Positions 7,993 through 14,071 of a stretch of 14,250 bases of DNA are shown here, one piece after another (the stretch's first letter is position 1; each line of letters opens with the position of its first letter). The notes under the pieces were generated by a model that worked only from the letters and a program-made list of their open reading frames with translations, was not told where the DNA came from and searched no databases. Origin of the DNA: an uncultured Lentisphaeria bacterium (lineage in GTDB: Bacteria; Verrucomicrobiota; Lentisphaeria; Victivallales; Victivallaceae). A program made the translations under genes and the position numbers. The DNA lies in contig CASFXO010000285.1 of NCBI GenBank assembly GCA_949298665.1, positions 1-14,250 of the forward strand, given 5' to 3'.

Positions 7993-9420
7993 ATGACGTT
8001 GTATGAGGAATTGAAGACGGCGCTGACGGCGGCGGGGCAGGAACAGCTGCTGCGTTTCTGGCCGGAGCTGGATGAAAACGGCCGTGGCCGTCTGGCCGCC
8101 CAGATCCGGGTATTGGACCTCCGGGCACTGCCGGAACTGATCGCCGGTTATGTGCTGCGGCGTCCGGAAACGGCGGTGCCGCCGGATCTGCATCCCGCGC
8201 CGTACTTTCCCGCAACGCCGCGCAACACCGAAGAAGCGGAGCTCTACCGGGTGGCCGAAGCGCGGGGGCGCGAACTGATCGCCTCCGGACGGATGGCGGC
8301 ACTGACGGTGGCGGGAGGGCAGGGAACCCGGCTGGGATTCGACGGCCCGAAAGGAACGTTTCCGATTGCGCCGGTTTCCGGAAAATCCCTGTTCCGGTAT
8401 TTTGCGGAAACACTGCGGCGCGCGGGTGAGAAATACGGGCACGCGATTACCTGGTACATCATGACCAGCGAACTCAACCGGCAGGCGACGGAGACGTTTT
8501 TCCGGGAACACGGATTTTTCGGACTGGAGCCGGAACAGGTCGTGTTCTTTACCCAGGGAACCATGCCCGCGATCGGATACGACGGAAAACTGCTGCTGGC
8601 GGCGAAGGATTCCCTGGCGCTGTCCCCGGATGGACACGGCGGAACGCTGCTGGCGTTGCGGAAATCCGGCGCACTGGACCGGATGGCATGCGAAGGCACG
8701 GATGTGATTTCCTATTTTCAGGTGGACAACCCGCTCGCGCCGATGGTTCACCCACTGTTCCTCGGCCTGCACGAACTGCAGAATTCCGAAATGAGCGCGA
8801 TCATGCTGCCCAAGACCGGACCGTTTGAAAAACTCGGCAATTTCTGCGTTTCCGGCGGCAAACTCGAAATCATCGAGTACAGCGATCTTCCTGACGATCT
8901 GGCGCAGAGCCGCAATCCGGACGGTACGCTGCGCTTCATTGCCGGAAGCCCGGCGATTCATCTGATCAGCCGGAGCTTTGTGGAGCGTCTGACCGCCGGT
9001 GGTTCGCTCCGGCTGCCCTGGCACCGGGCCGACAAGAAAGTGCCTTATGTGGACGACGCCGGGAACCCGGTGACGCCGGAGGCGCCCAACGCGGTGAAGC
9101 TCGAATCGTTTATTTTCGATGCCCTGCCGCTGGCGGAACGGACGCTGGTGCTGGAAGGCGACCGGGCGGCGATGTTCGCGCCGACCAAGAATCGGACCGG
9201 TGTGGATTCGGTGGAGAGCTGCCGGGCGATGCTGATGGAACGGGACGCCCGCTGGCTGGAAAAGGCCGGTGTCCGGGTGCCCCGGGACGGTGCCGGTGTA
9301 TTGCAGGCCCGGGTGGAGTTCTCGCCGCTGGCTGCGATCGACGCCGCGGACGCCGCCGATTATGTGCGCCGGACCGGGCTGCGGGAAATCGATCCCGGTT
9401 CGGAACGGTATCTGGAGTGA
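7993..9420 (+). CDS. UDP-sugar pyrophosphorylase, UAP1/AGX-like (probable UDP-GlcNAc synthesis)
   Basis: A 475-residue nucleotidylyltransferase of the UDPGP superfamily, closest by motif to the eukaryote-type UDP-N-acetylhexosamine pyrophosphorylases (UTP + sugar-1-phosphate to UDP-sugar + PPi), in the cytosol. Signatures are VAGGQGTRLGFDGPKG (106-121, the UTP-binding loop with the catalytic lysine), PDGHGG (212-217, uridine site; eukaryotic enzymes usually read PDGNGG), QVDNPL (243-248), and near the C-terminus a FAPTKN motif equivalent to the family's F-x-P-x-K-N. The length fits UAP1. ATG 7993 has GAAAGGGGG about 8 nt upstream and its own promoter. It is followed by a small gene and ftsW, so UDP-GlcNAc supply for the wall is a reasonable inference. 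UDP-glucose or UDP-GalNAc are alternatives. It is unlike the bacterial GlmU fold arrangement. Confidence 0.87.
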   Translation: MTLYEELKTALTAAGQEQLLRFWPELDENGRGRLAAQIRVLDLRALPELIAGYVLRRPETAVPPDLHPAPYFPATPRNTEEAELYRVAEARGRELIASGRMAALTVAGGQGTRLGFDGPKGTFPIAPVSGKSLFRYFAETLRRAGEKYGHAITWYIMTSELNRQATETFFREHGFFGLEPEQVVFFTQGTMPAIGYDGKLLLAAKDSLALSPDGHGGTLLALRKSGALDRMACEGTDVISYFQVDNPLAPMVHPLFLGLHELQNSEMSAIMLPKTGPFEKLGNFCVSGGKLEIIEYSDLPDDLAQSRNPDGTLRFIAGSPAIHLISRSFVERLTAGGSLRLPWHRADKKVPYVDDAGNPVTPEAPNAVKLESFIFDALPLAERTLVLEGDRAAMFAPTKNRTGVDSVESCRAMLMERDARWLEKAGVRVPRDGAGVLQARVEFSPLAAIDAADAADYVRRTGLREIDPGSERYLE

Positions 9421-9445
9421 ATGTCCGGGAGGTGCGCAAGATAAC

Positions 9446-9766
9446 ATGTTGAGGATTCTCGATATCCCGTTGCATGAAATTTCGCTGGACCCGGCCGGGG
9501 CGTCGGAACGGCTGAACGCCGCCGCGGTGCGCGGTGCCGGATTGCACGTGGTCGGGCTAGCGGCGCTGGGCGGACGGCTGCAGGTGTTTCTGGAGTCGCC
9601 GTTCATACCCGGGGTGTACCGGTTTGCTCCGGTGGCGGCGGAGTCCGGCGCGGAACTGATCGGAGAAGTGCGGTCCCGGTATGACGCGGGATTTTCGACC
9701 CTGGGGGTTTTCGAACTGGGTCCGGAACGCTGGGGGCTCTTCCGACGGACGGGGGCGGACGAATGA
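9446..9766 (+). CDS. Small protein of unknown function, coupled to ftsW
   Basis: A 106-residue protein I do not recognise. It has no transmembrane segment or signal peptide, a mixed alpha/beta look, and ends in a WGLFRRTGADE tail after a glycine/aromatic stretch. GGGAGGTG sits 11-12 nt before ATG 9446, slightly far; TTG 9449 is an alternative. It lies 25 nt after the pyrophosphorylase gene and its TGA overlaps the ftsW ATG (ATGA), so it is translated in the same operon and probably coupled to ftsW. The codon pattern, GC-rich at third positions, matches its neighbours, which supports a real gene. It could be a small cytosolic accessory of envelope synthesis, but that is only context. Confidence 0.65.
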   Translation: MLRILDIPLHEISLDPAGASERLNAAAVRGAGLHVVGLAALGGRLQVFLESPFIPGVYRFAPVAAESGAELIGEVRSRYDAGFSTLGVFELGPERWGLFRRTGADE

Positions 9767-10995
9767 GAGAAGGGATTCTCCCCGAGGAATTGCCCGGCGG
9801 GTTGACCGATCCGCCCGGTGCGGCGGATTCGATGGTATATGCCCGGCGGCTGGTGGTGGTGGTGGCGCTGCTGACGGTTTTCGGGTTGACCATGCTTTAC
9901 TCCACTTCCTACAACATGGCGGGGGTGAAATACTTCCAGAACCAGCTGATGTGGGTGGTGCTCGGGTCGGCCGGGGCGTTTGCCGCGTTCGTGATCGGAT
10001 ATCGGCGGCTGGCGTCGTGGAGCGGCTTGTGGGTGGCGGCGGCGGTGCTGCTGCTGGTGATCGCCGCGACCTGCTTTCCCGCAATCAACGGGGCGCACCG
10101 CTGGATCCGGATCCGGATTCCGGGGATGGTGCTCAGTATTCAGCCGTCGGAATTCGCCAAACTGGCGCTGGCGCTGTTCGTGGCGCGGTACTGTTCGGAG
10201 AATCTGCGCACGTTCAGCGAGTTCCGCTGGAAATCCGGATTGCTGCCGGTGGCCGGGGTGTCGGCACTGGTGCTGGGGTGCATTCTGGCGGGGCGGGATT
10301 TCGGGACGACGGTGCTGACGGCGACGATGGCGTTCATGATCATGATGGTGGGGGGCTTGTATCTGCGCTATCTGCTGGTGCCGGCGGTGCTGGCGGCGGC
10401 GGCGGGGGCGTTCATTTATTTTCTGGACCCGATGCGGATGGCGCGGGTCACGTCGTTTCTGGAGCCGGAACTGTACGCGAAGACCAAAGGCTATCAGCTC
10501 TACAATTCACTGCTGGCGCTGGGGTCCGGGAACTGGTTCGGGATCGGTTTCATGGAGAGCCGTCTGAAGGCGAAGTATCTGCCGGAGGCCCACACGGACT
10601 TCATTCTGGCGATCGTCGGCGAGGAACTGGGGCTGGTGGCGATGCTGCTGCTGATCGTCGTCTACGGTTTTTTCGCCTGGTACGGGATGAAGATCAGCTT
10701 GAATGCCAATTCCCGGCTGGGGATGCTGCTGGGGTTCGGTCTGACGATGGTGATCACATTGCAGGCGGTGATCAATCTGGCGGTCATCACCGGTTCGGCG
10801 CCGACCAAGGGGATGCCCGCGCCGTTCATCAGTTACGGCGGCAGCAATATGATGGTCTGCCTGATCGCGGTGGGACTGCTGCTGTCCATCGCGGCGGATA
10901 CGGCGAATCCGGGATACAATGAAGCCTATCTGGAGGCGATCCGGCGCCGTCTGGCCGCGCTGCCGTTGGTTTCCCGTCGCCGCCGAAACGGCTGA
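9763..10995 (+). CDS. ftsW: SEDS-family peptidoglycan glycosyltransferase FtsW
   Basis: A 410-residue multi-pass SEDS protein that polymerises lipid II into glycan strands, with a class B PBP as partner, at the division site. About ten hydrophobic segments start at residue 30. Family marks are YSTS (46-49), GAHRWIRI (110-117), QPSEFAK (127-133), GRDFGTT (177-183), GYQLYNSLLALGSG (243-256), PEAHTDFI (274-281) with the catalytic aspartate at 279, GEELG (286-290) and PFISYGGSN. FtsW and RodA share these features. GAHRW and the AHTDF motif, the length and the soluble N-terminal tail of about 28 residues favour FtsW, but RodA is not fully excluded. The start ATG overlaps the preceding stop. No murC, murG or PBP gene is adjacent, so the dcw cluster is broken up here. 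Confidence 0.9.
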   Translation: MREGILPEELPGGLTDPPGAADSMVYARRLVVVVALLTVFGLTMLYSTSYNMAGVKYFQNQLMWVVLGSAGAFAAFVIGYRRLASWSGLWVAAAVLLLVIAATCFPAINGAHRWIRIRIPGMVLSIQPSEFAKLALALFVARYCSENLRTFSEFRWKSGLLPVAGVSALVLGCILAGRDFGTTVLTATMAFMIMMVGGLYLRYLLVPAVLAAAAGAFIYFLDPMRMARVTSFLEPELYAKTKGYQLYNSLLALGSGNWFGIGFMESRLKAKYLPEAHTDFILAIVGEELGLVAMLLLIVVYGFFAWYGMKISLNANSRLGMLLGFGLTMVITLQAVINLAVITGSAPTKGMPAPFISYGGSNMMVCLIAVGLLLSIAADTANPGYNEAYLEAIRRRLAALPLVSRRRRNG

Positions 10996-11060
10996 CCGCG
11001 GTCTGGCACCCATCTTCCCAAAATGTCTGGTGCATGGCCTCTCGTCCGGGCGGCCGGTCA

Positions 11061-11115
11061 AAAGAAAAAAGAAGACAATGCAGCGGCAGGAAATCTCTCC
11101 ACGGCATTGTCTTCT
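11061..11115 (-). terminator. Rho-independent terminator of the URO-D/guaA operon
   Basis: A perfect 11-bp inverted repeat, GAAGACAATGC (11071-11081) and GCATTGTCTTC (11104-11114), extended by one A-T pair. Read on the minus strand, the stem is followed at once by TTTTTTCTTTT (11070-11061). It lies about 60 nt after the guaA stop. The loop is long (22 nt) but can form inner pairs. The plus-strand side has no T-run, so it is directional. Confidence 0.75.
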
Positions 11116-11134
11116 CCAACGAACGCGATTCCTC

Positions 11135-11158
11135 TTTTTCCTGACGATTCCGGAAAAA
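11135..11158. other. Possible weak hairpin in the ftsW-guaA convergent gap
   Basis: TTTTTCC (11135-11141) and GGAAAAA (11152-11158) can form a 7-bp stem with a 10-nt loop, followed on the plus strand by ATTTTC. It might end ftsW transcripts. The rest of the 180-nt gap (10996-11175) holds only a GACCGCGGTC palindrome right at the ftsW stop (10994-11003) and the terminator above; I see no gene. Confidence 0.25.
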
Positions 11159-11175
11159 TTTTCAGCGTTCTGTTT

Positions 11176-12480
11176 TCATTCCCATTCGATGGTCCCCGGG
11201 GGTTTGTGGGTGATGTCGTAGACGACCCGGTTGACGCCTTCGACTTCGCGGATGATGCGGTCGGACATCTTGAACAGCAGTTCCCACGGCAGCCGGACGA
11301 CTTCGGCGGTCACGGCGTCGACGCTGTTGATCGAACGGATCGCGATGACGTAATCGTAGGTGCGCTGGTGGTTTTTCATGCCGACGGTCTTGACCGGGAC
11401 GAAAATGGCGAAGGTCTGCCAGGTCTTGTCATACCAGCCGGAGGTACGCAGCTCTTCGGTGACGATCGCGTCCGCTTCGCGCAGGATCCGCAGCGTTTTG
11501 CGGTCGATCGGGCCGAGGTGACGGACACCGAGCGACGGACCGGGGAAAGGATGACGGTTCAGGAGTTCCGCCGGCAGCCCGAGCAGCCGCCCCACGGCGC
11601 GAACTTCGTCCTTGAACAGCCGTTCGACCGGTTCCACCAGCTTGAATTTCAAATCCGGGGGCAGGCCGCCGACGTTGTGATGGCTTTTGATGACGCCGGC
11701 GGGGTTGCCGTCGAGCGGGATGCTTTCGAGAATATCCGGATAGATCGTTCCCTGGCCGAGGAACGGCGCGTCGATTTCCGCCGCGGCTTCGGCGAAGACG
11801 TCGATGAATTCCTTGCCGATGATCTTGCGTTTCCGTTCCGGATCGGCCACACCGGCGAGCTTGTCGAGGAAGCGGTCGGAGGCGTCAATGTATTTGAGAT
11901 TCATCTTAAAATTGCGGCCGAAGATCTCCTGCACGCTTTCCGCCTCGTTTTTGCGCAGCAGTCCGTGGTTGACGAAGACGCAGGTCAGGCGGTCGCCGAT
12001 CGCTTTATGAATCAGCGCGGCCACCACGCTGGAATCCACCCCGCCGGAAAGTCCGAGCACCACCCGGCCGTCTCCCACCTGGCGGCGGATGTCGGCGACG
12101 GCTTCGTCGATGAACTTTTCCATGGTCCAGCTGCCGGTGCAGCCGCAATCACGAAAACAGAATTCCGCCAGCGCCGTGACGTCGCCCTCCGGCATGTCCG
12201 CCCGACGGGCTTTCGGCGCCATTTCGGCGGCGGCGTCACCCACCGCCAGCATCGGCAACCCCAGCGCGGCGAATGCCGGCATTTTTTCGGCGGCGGCGGG
12301 CGAGACCCGGTCGGCACAGACGATCAAACCGACCGGTTGTTCGGCCTGCAGCCGTTCGACGGGAACGGAATAGGGCATGACCATCGTATAGATGTGACGG
12401 TCGCGGACGGCGCGGGCGATTTTCTGAATGTTCTCGCAGCCGCAGTTCAGCAGAATAACGGTTTCGGGGGTTTGTTTCAT
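11176..12480 (-). CDS. guaA: GMP synthase with degenerate, truncated glutaminase domain
   Basis: A 434-residue GuaA that aminates XMP to GMP with ATP; usual two-domain enzymes have about 510-525 residues. The ATP-pyrophosphatase domain is intact: QVGDGRVVLGLSGGVDSS (134-151) holds the P-loop, followed by FVNHGLLRKNE and the LGQGTIYPDI motif. The dimerisation domain has RHPFPGPSLGVRHLG and ends KPPGTIEWE. The N-terminal region (about 1-105) resembles only the first half of a class I glutaminase: LNCGCENIQKIARAVRD (11-27) aligns with the usual D-F-G-S-Q start. The nucleophile elbow GxCYG reads LAVGDA (78-83) with Gly81 for Cys, and the half bearing the His/Glu pair is missing. It should therefore need free ammonia or a separate glutaminase. 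AGGA lies about 9 nt before the start. It follows a URO-D-family gene by 10 nt. Confidence 0.93.
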   Translation of the reverse strand: MKQTPETVILLNCGCENIQKIARAVRDRHIYTMVMPYSVPVERLQAEQPVGLIVCADRVSPAAAEKMPAFAALGLPMLAVGDAAAEMAPKARRADMPEGDVTALAEFCFRDCGCTGSWTMEKFIDEAVADIRRQVGDGRVVLGLSGGVDSSVVAALIHKAIGDRLTCVFVNHGLLRKNEAESVQEIFGRNFKMNLKYIDASDRFLDKLAGVADPERKRKIIGKEFIDVFAEAAAEIDAPFLGQGTIYPDILESIPLDGNPAGVIKSHHNVGGLPPDLKFKLVEPVERLFKDEVRAVGRLLGLPAELLNRHPFPGPSLGVRHLGPIDRKTLRILREADAIVTEELRTSGWYDKTWQTFAIFVPVKTVGMKNHQRTYDYVIAIRSINSVDAVTAEVVRLPWELLFKMSDRIIREVEGVNRVVYDITHKPPGTIEWE

Positions 12481-12490
12481 GAATGGTTTC

Positions 12491-13651
12491 CTATTGGTTG
12501 AGTGTTTTTGAATTTCTCATTTGTTCGCTGATTTGCAGGACTCGCCGGAATTGTTCCGGTGTCACGTCTTCCGGAATTCCACCGGAATCCATGAGCAGAT
12601 AACGGCCATGACGGCGGTAACGCTCGACGGCACGGGCGATCACCGCGTCCTGTTCCGCCTCAGGCAGTTTCCAGAAATCGGTAGGCATGCCGCCGCAGAA
12701 AATGAACCGGTCGGCATAGCGCGGCAGCAGTTCATCCAGGTCGAAATTTTCATTGGGATCGAAGGGGTTGATGTAATCGAAGCCGCATTCGGCCAGATCG
12801 TCCAGCAGCGGGGTGATGGCGCCGTGGCTGTGCAGGTGCACGTCGACTCCGTGCGCATGTGCCAGTTCGCATAACGTCCGGTGGTGCGGCTTGAAGAATC
12901 TCCGGTAGAGTCCCGGCGCCATCAGCAGATTGCAGGCGCTGCCGAGGTCGTCGCAGAGCGCCAGACCGTCCGCTCCCGCTTCGATCAGGTGGCGGGCCGC
13001 GGCAAGATTCCAGGGGACCAGCCGATTCAGGACGGCTTCAATGAGTTCCGGCTCGATCAGCAGGGAGGCCAGTGTGTCCTGATAATCCATGAAGAAATAA
13101 TGAATGCCGGAGAAGAATCCGTTCAGGGAACAGAGCGTATATTCGCCGCGGTCTTTCAGATAGGCGATTTCTTCGGCGACGCCCTGATAACGTGCCGGAT
13201 CATCCGGGTCCGGAAGGAAAACTTTTTCCGCTGTGTCAAGGTCATGAACCGGATAGTCGAAAATATGATAGAAATGCGGATTGCGGCGGATTTCCGCCTT
13301 GACTCCGGTTTCGTATTGAACGATGGTGAAATCTTTTCCGCCGTCGATTTTGCGGCAGCGGAATTCCCCCGGGCCGCCGTGCCCCCAGGCGAGGGCGGCC
13401 CCCCGTCCGGGAGCGGTCATACATCTGCCGGTGGCGCGGTTGAAGGCGATCATTTTGTCCAGGACGTCCCGGCTTTGGGCGGAAAAGTCGAAAGTTTCTC
13501 CCGGCTCGAAGAGCCACATCTGTTCATAGTGGCATTCCGGTGGACTCAGGCGCCGGGCGCAGTCTCCGGTAAAGAACGACATCCACTGTTGCGGCATGGG
13601 GACTTCCCGGCTGCCGGCGGCGAATGCTTGAATCCACTCACGATTGGTCAT
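12491..13651 (-). CDS. Uroporphyrinogen decarboxylase (URO-D)-family protein, probably not HemE
   Basis: A 386-residue TIM-barrel protein of the URO-D superfamily, which holds HemE and the MtaA/CmuA-type corrinoid methyltransferases. It lacks the N-terminal arginine-rich substrate motif expected of HemE. It has LCDDLGSACNLLMAP (232-246), HLHSHGAI (272-279) where methyltransferase-type members carry a zinc His/Cys motif such as H-S-C-G, then YINPFDPNENFDLDEL (293-308) and FCGGMP (318-323). Start: ATG 13651 has AAAGGGA 6 nt upstream and a promoter placing RNA start near 13673. The open frame upstream, running antisense through the tRNA gene, is spurious. The stop is 10 nt before guaA, so they form an operon. 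The substrate is unknown; demethylation or a sugar-related role would be guesses. Confidence 0.85.
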   Translation of the reverse strand: MTNREWIQAFAAGSREVPMPQQWMSFFTGDCARRLSPPECHYEQMWLFEPGETFDFSAQSRDVLDKMIAFNRATGRCMTAPGRGAALAWGHGGPGEFRCRKIDGGKDFTIVQYETGVKAEIRRNPHFYHIFDYPVHDLDTAEKVFLPDPDDPARYQGVAEEIAYLKDRGEYTLCSLNGFFSGIHYFFMDYQDTLASLLIEPELIEAVLNRLVPWNLAAARHLIEAGADGLALCDDLGSACNLLMAPGLYRRFFKPHHRTLCELAHAHGVDVHLHSHGAITPLLDDLAECGFDYINPFDPNENFDLDELLPRYADRFIFCGGMPTDFWKLPEAEQDAVIARAVERYRRHGRYLLMDSGGIPEDVTPEQFRRVLQISEQMRNSKTLNQ

Positions 13652-13679
13652 TCTGATCCCTTTCAAGATGCTGTAAGGT

Positions 13680-13708
13680 AATATAGCTGTCCAACTGGTC
13701 CAGACCAA
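13680..13708 (-). promoter_or_regulatory. Promoter of the URO-D/guaA operon
   Basis: On the minus strand TTGGTC (13708-13703), a 17-bp spacer, then TATATT (13685-13680). Expected start is near 13673, giving a leader of about 22 nt with AAAGGGA. It is overlapped by the inverted repeat at 13696-13707. Confidence 0.6.
13696..13707. promoter_or_regulatory. Candidate repressor operator, TGGTC-CA-GACCA
   Basis: A perfect inverted repeat with 5-bp arms and a 2-bp centre, lying across the -35 hexamer and upstream spacer of the URO-D/guaA promoter. A repressor here would block RNA polymerase. The TGGT...ACCA half-sites resemble GntR-family operators (FadR/PdhR type have 3 bp between them; here 4). 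No regulator gene is in the window. Confidence 0.45.
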
Positions 13709-13835
13709 GAGTGAAAGCGCAAAAAAATGGACAAAGCCGTCAAAAAACGTTGCGGGAGATCCCTGAAGACGGAAAGAGGACGGCCGTTTCAGTTCAGTAT
13801 GACAGAAAAAAAAGCTTTTTTCCCGAGAAATGGGT
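13709..13835. other. AT-rich intergenic region between the URO-D and tRNA promoters
   Basis: No gene seen. It holds A- and T-runs, including a perfect 14-bp palindrome AAAAAAGCTTTTTT (13808-13821) about 15 bp upstream of the tRNA -35 hexamer. This could be a bendable or UP-element-like segment for the tRNA promoter. A short GGGA-GA-TCCC repeat also lies here, without clear meaning. Confidence 0.3.
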
Positions 13836-13864
13836 TTGCTTTTTTCAAAGGGAGGGAGTATTGT
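13836..13864 (+). promoter_or_regulatory. Promoter of the tRNA-Asn gene
   Basis: TTGCTT (13836-13841), 17-bp spacer, TATTGT (13859-13864). The -35 matches the hexamer of the glycosyltransferase promoter at 7896-7901. Expected start is near 13871, about 11 nt before the mature tRNA end. Confidence 0.5.
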
Positions 13865-13881
13865 AACAAATATTGAAACGC

Positions 13882-13956
13882 TCCGGCATAGCTCAGCGGT
13901 AGAGTAGGTGGCTGTTAACCACTTGGTCGCTGGTTCGAATCCAGCTGCCGGAGCCA
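13882..13956 (+). tRNA. tRNA-Asn (anticodon GUU), CCA encoded
   Basis: A 75-nt cloverleaf. The acceptor stem is TCCGGCA (13882-13888) paired with TGCCGGA (13946-13952). The D arm is GCTCAGCGGTAGAGT. The anticodon stem GGTGG/CCACT holds the loop CTGTTAA with GTT in the middle. The T arm is CTGGTTCGAATCCAG. Discriminator G is followed by a genomic CCA. Eight T follow directly (13957-13964), a likely end of transcription. The 3' part is the probable attachment site of the element that starts downstream. Confidence 0.97.
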
Positions 13957-13964
13957 TTTTTTTT
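13957..13964 (+). terminator. T-run ending the tRNA-Asn transcript
   Basis: Eight T directly after the encoded CCA. With the acceptor and T stems upstream it can act as a simple intrinsic terminator. Confidence 0.4.
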
Positions 13965-13983
13965 CCTCAAATTCCTCCTGAAA

Positions 13984-14003
13984 GGTGCCATCAGGTACCA
14001 TCA
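13984..14003 (+). repeat. Tandem 10-bp repeat, candidate integrase arm-type sites
   Basis: GGTGCCATCA (13984-13993) is followed directly by GGTACCATCA (13994-14003), differing at one base. It lies 27 nt after the tRNA 3' end and about 70 nt before the recombinase start. Tandem direct repeats of about 10 bp in this place are typical arm-type binding sites for tyrosine recombinases. Confidence 0.5.
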
Positions 14004-14071
14004 AGACTTTTTTTCCCAGTTCAACGGTTATATGGAGCCAAAACAGGATTTTTCCACAGAAAGTGCGTAAG

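Noticed and set aside
7792..10098. 768-codon minus frame across the promoter region, the pyrophosphorylase gene and the start of ftsW
   Set aside because: It runs antisense to three well-supported features and has no recognisable domain or plausible start.
13696..13707. FadR binding site
   Set aside because: AACTGGTC resembles FadR sites, but the centre is one base longer and no fatty-acid gene is near; kept only as a generic operator candidate.
13652..13957. N-terminal extension of the URO-D gene back through the tRNA
   Set aside because: It would need translation from antisense tRNA sequence and starts before the predicted promoter; ATG 13651 has a good ribosome site.
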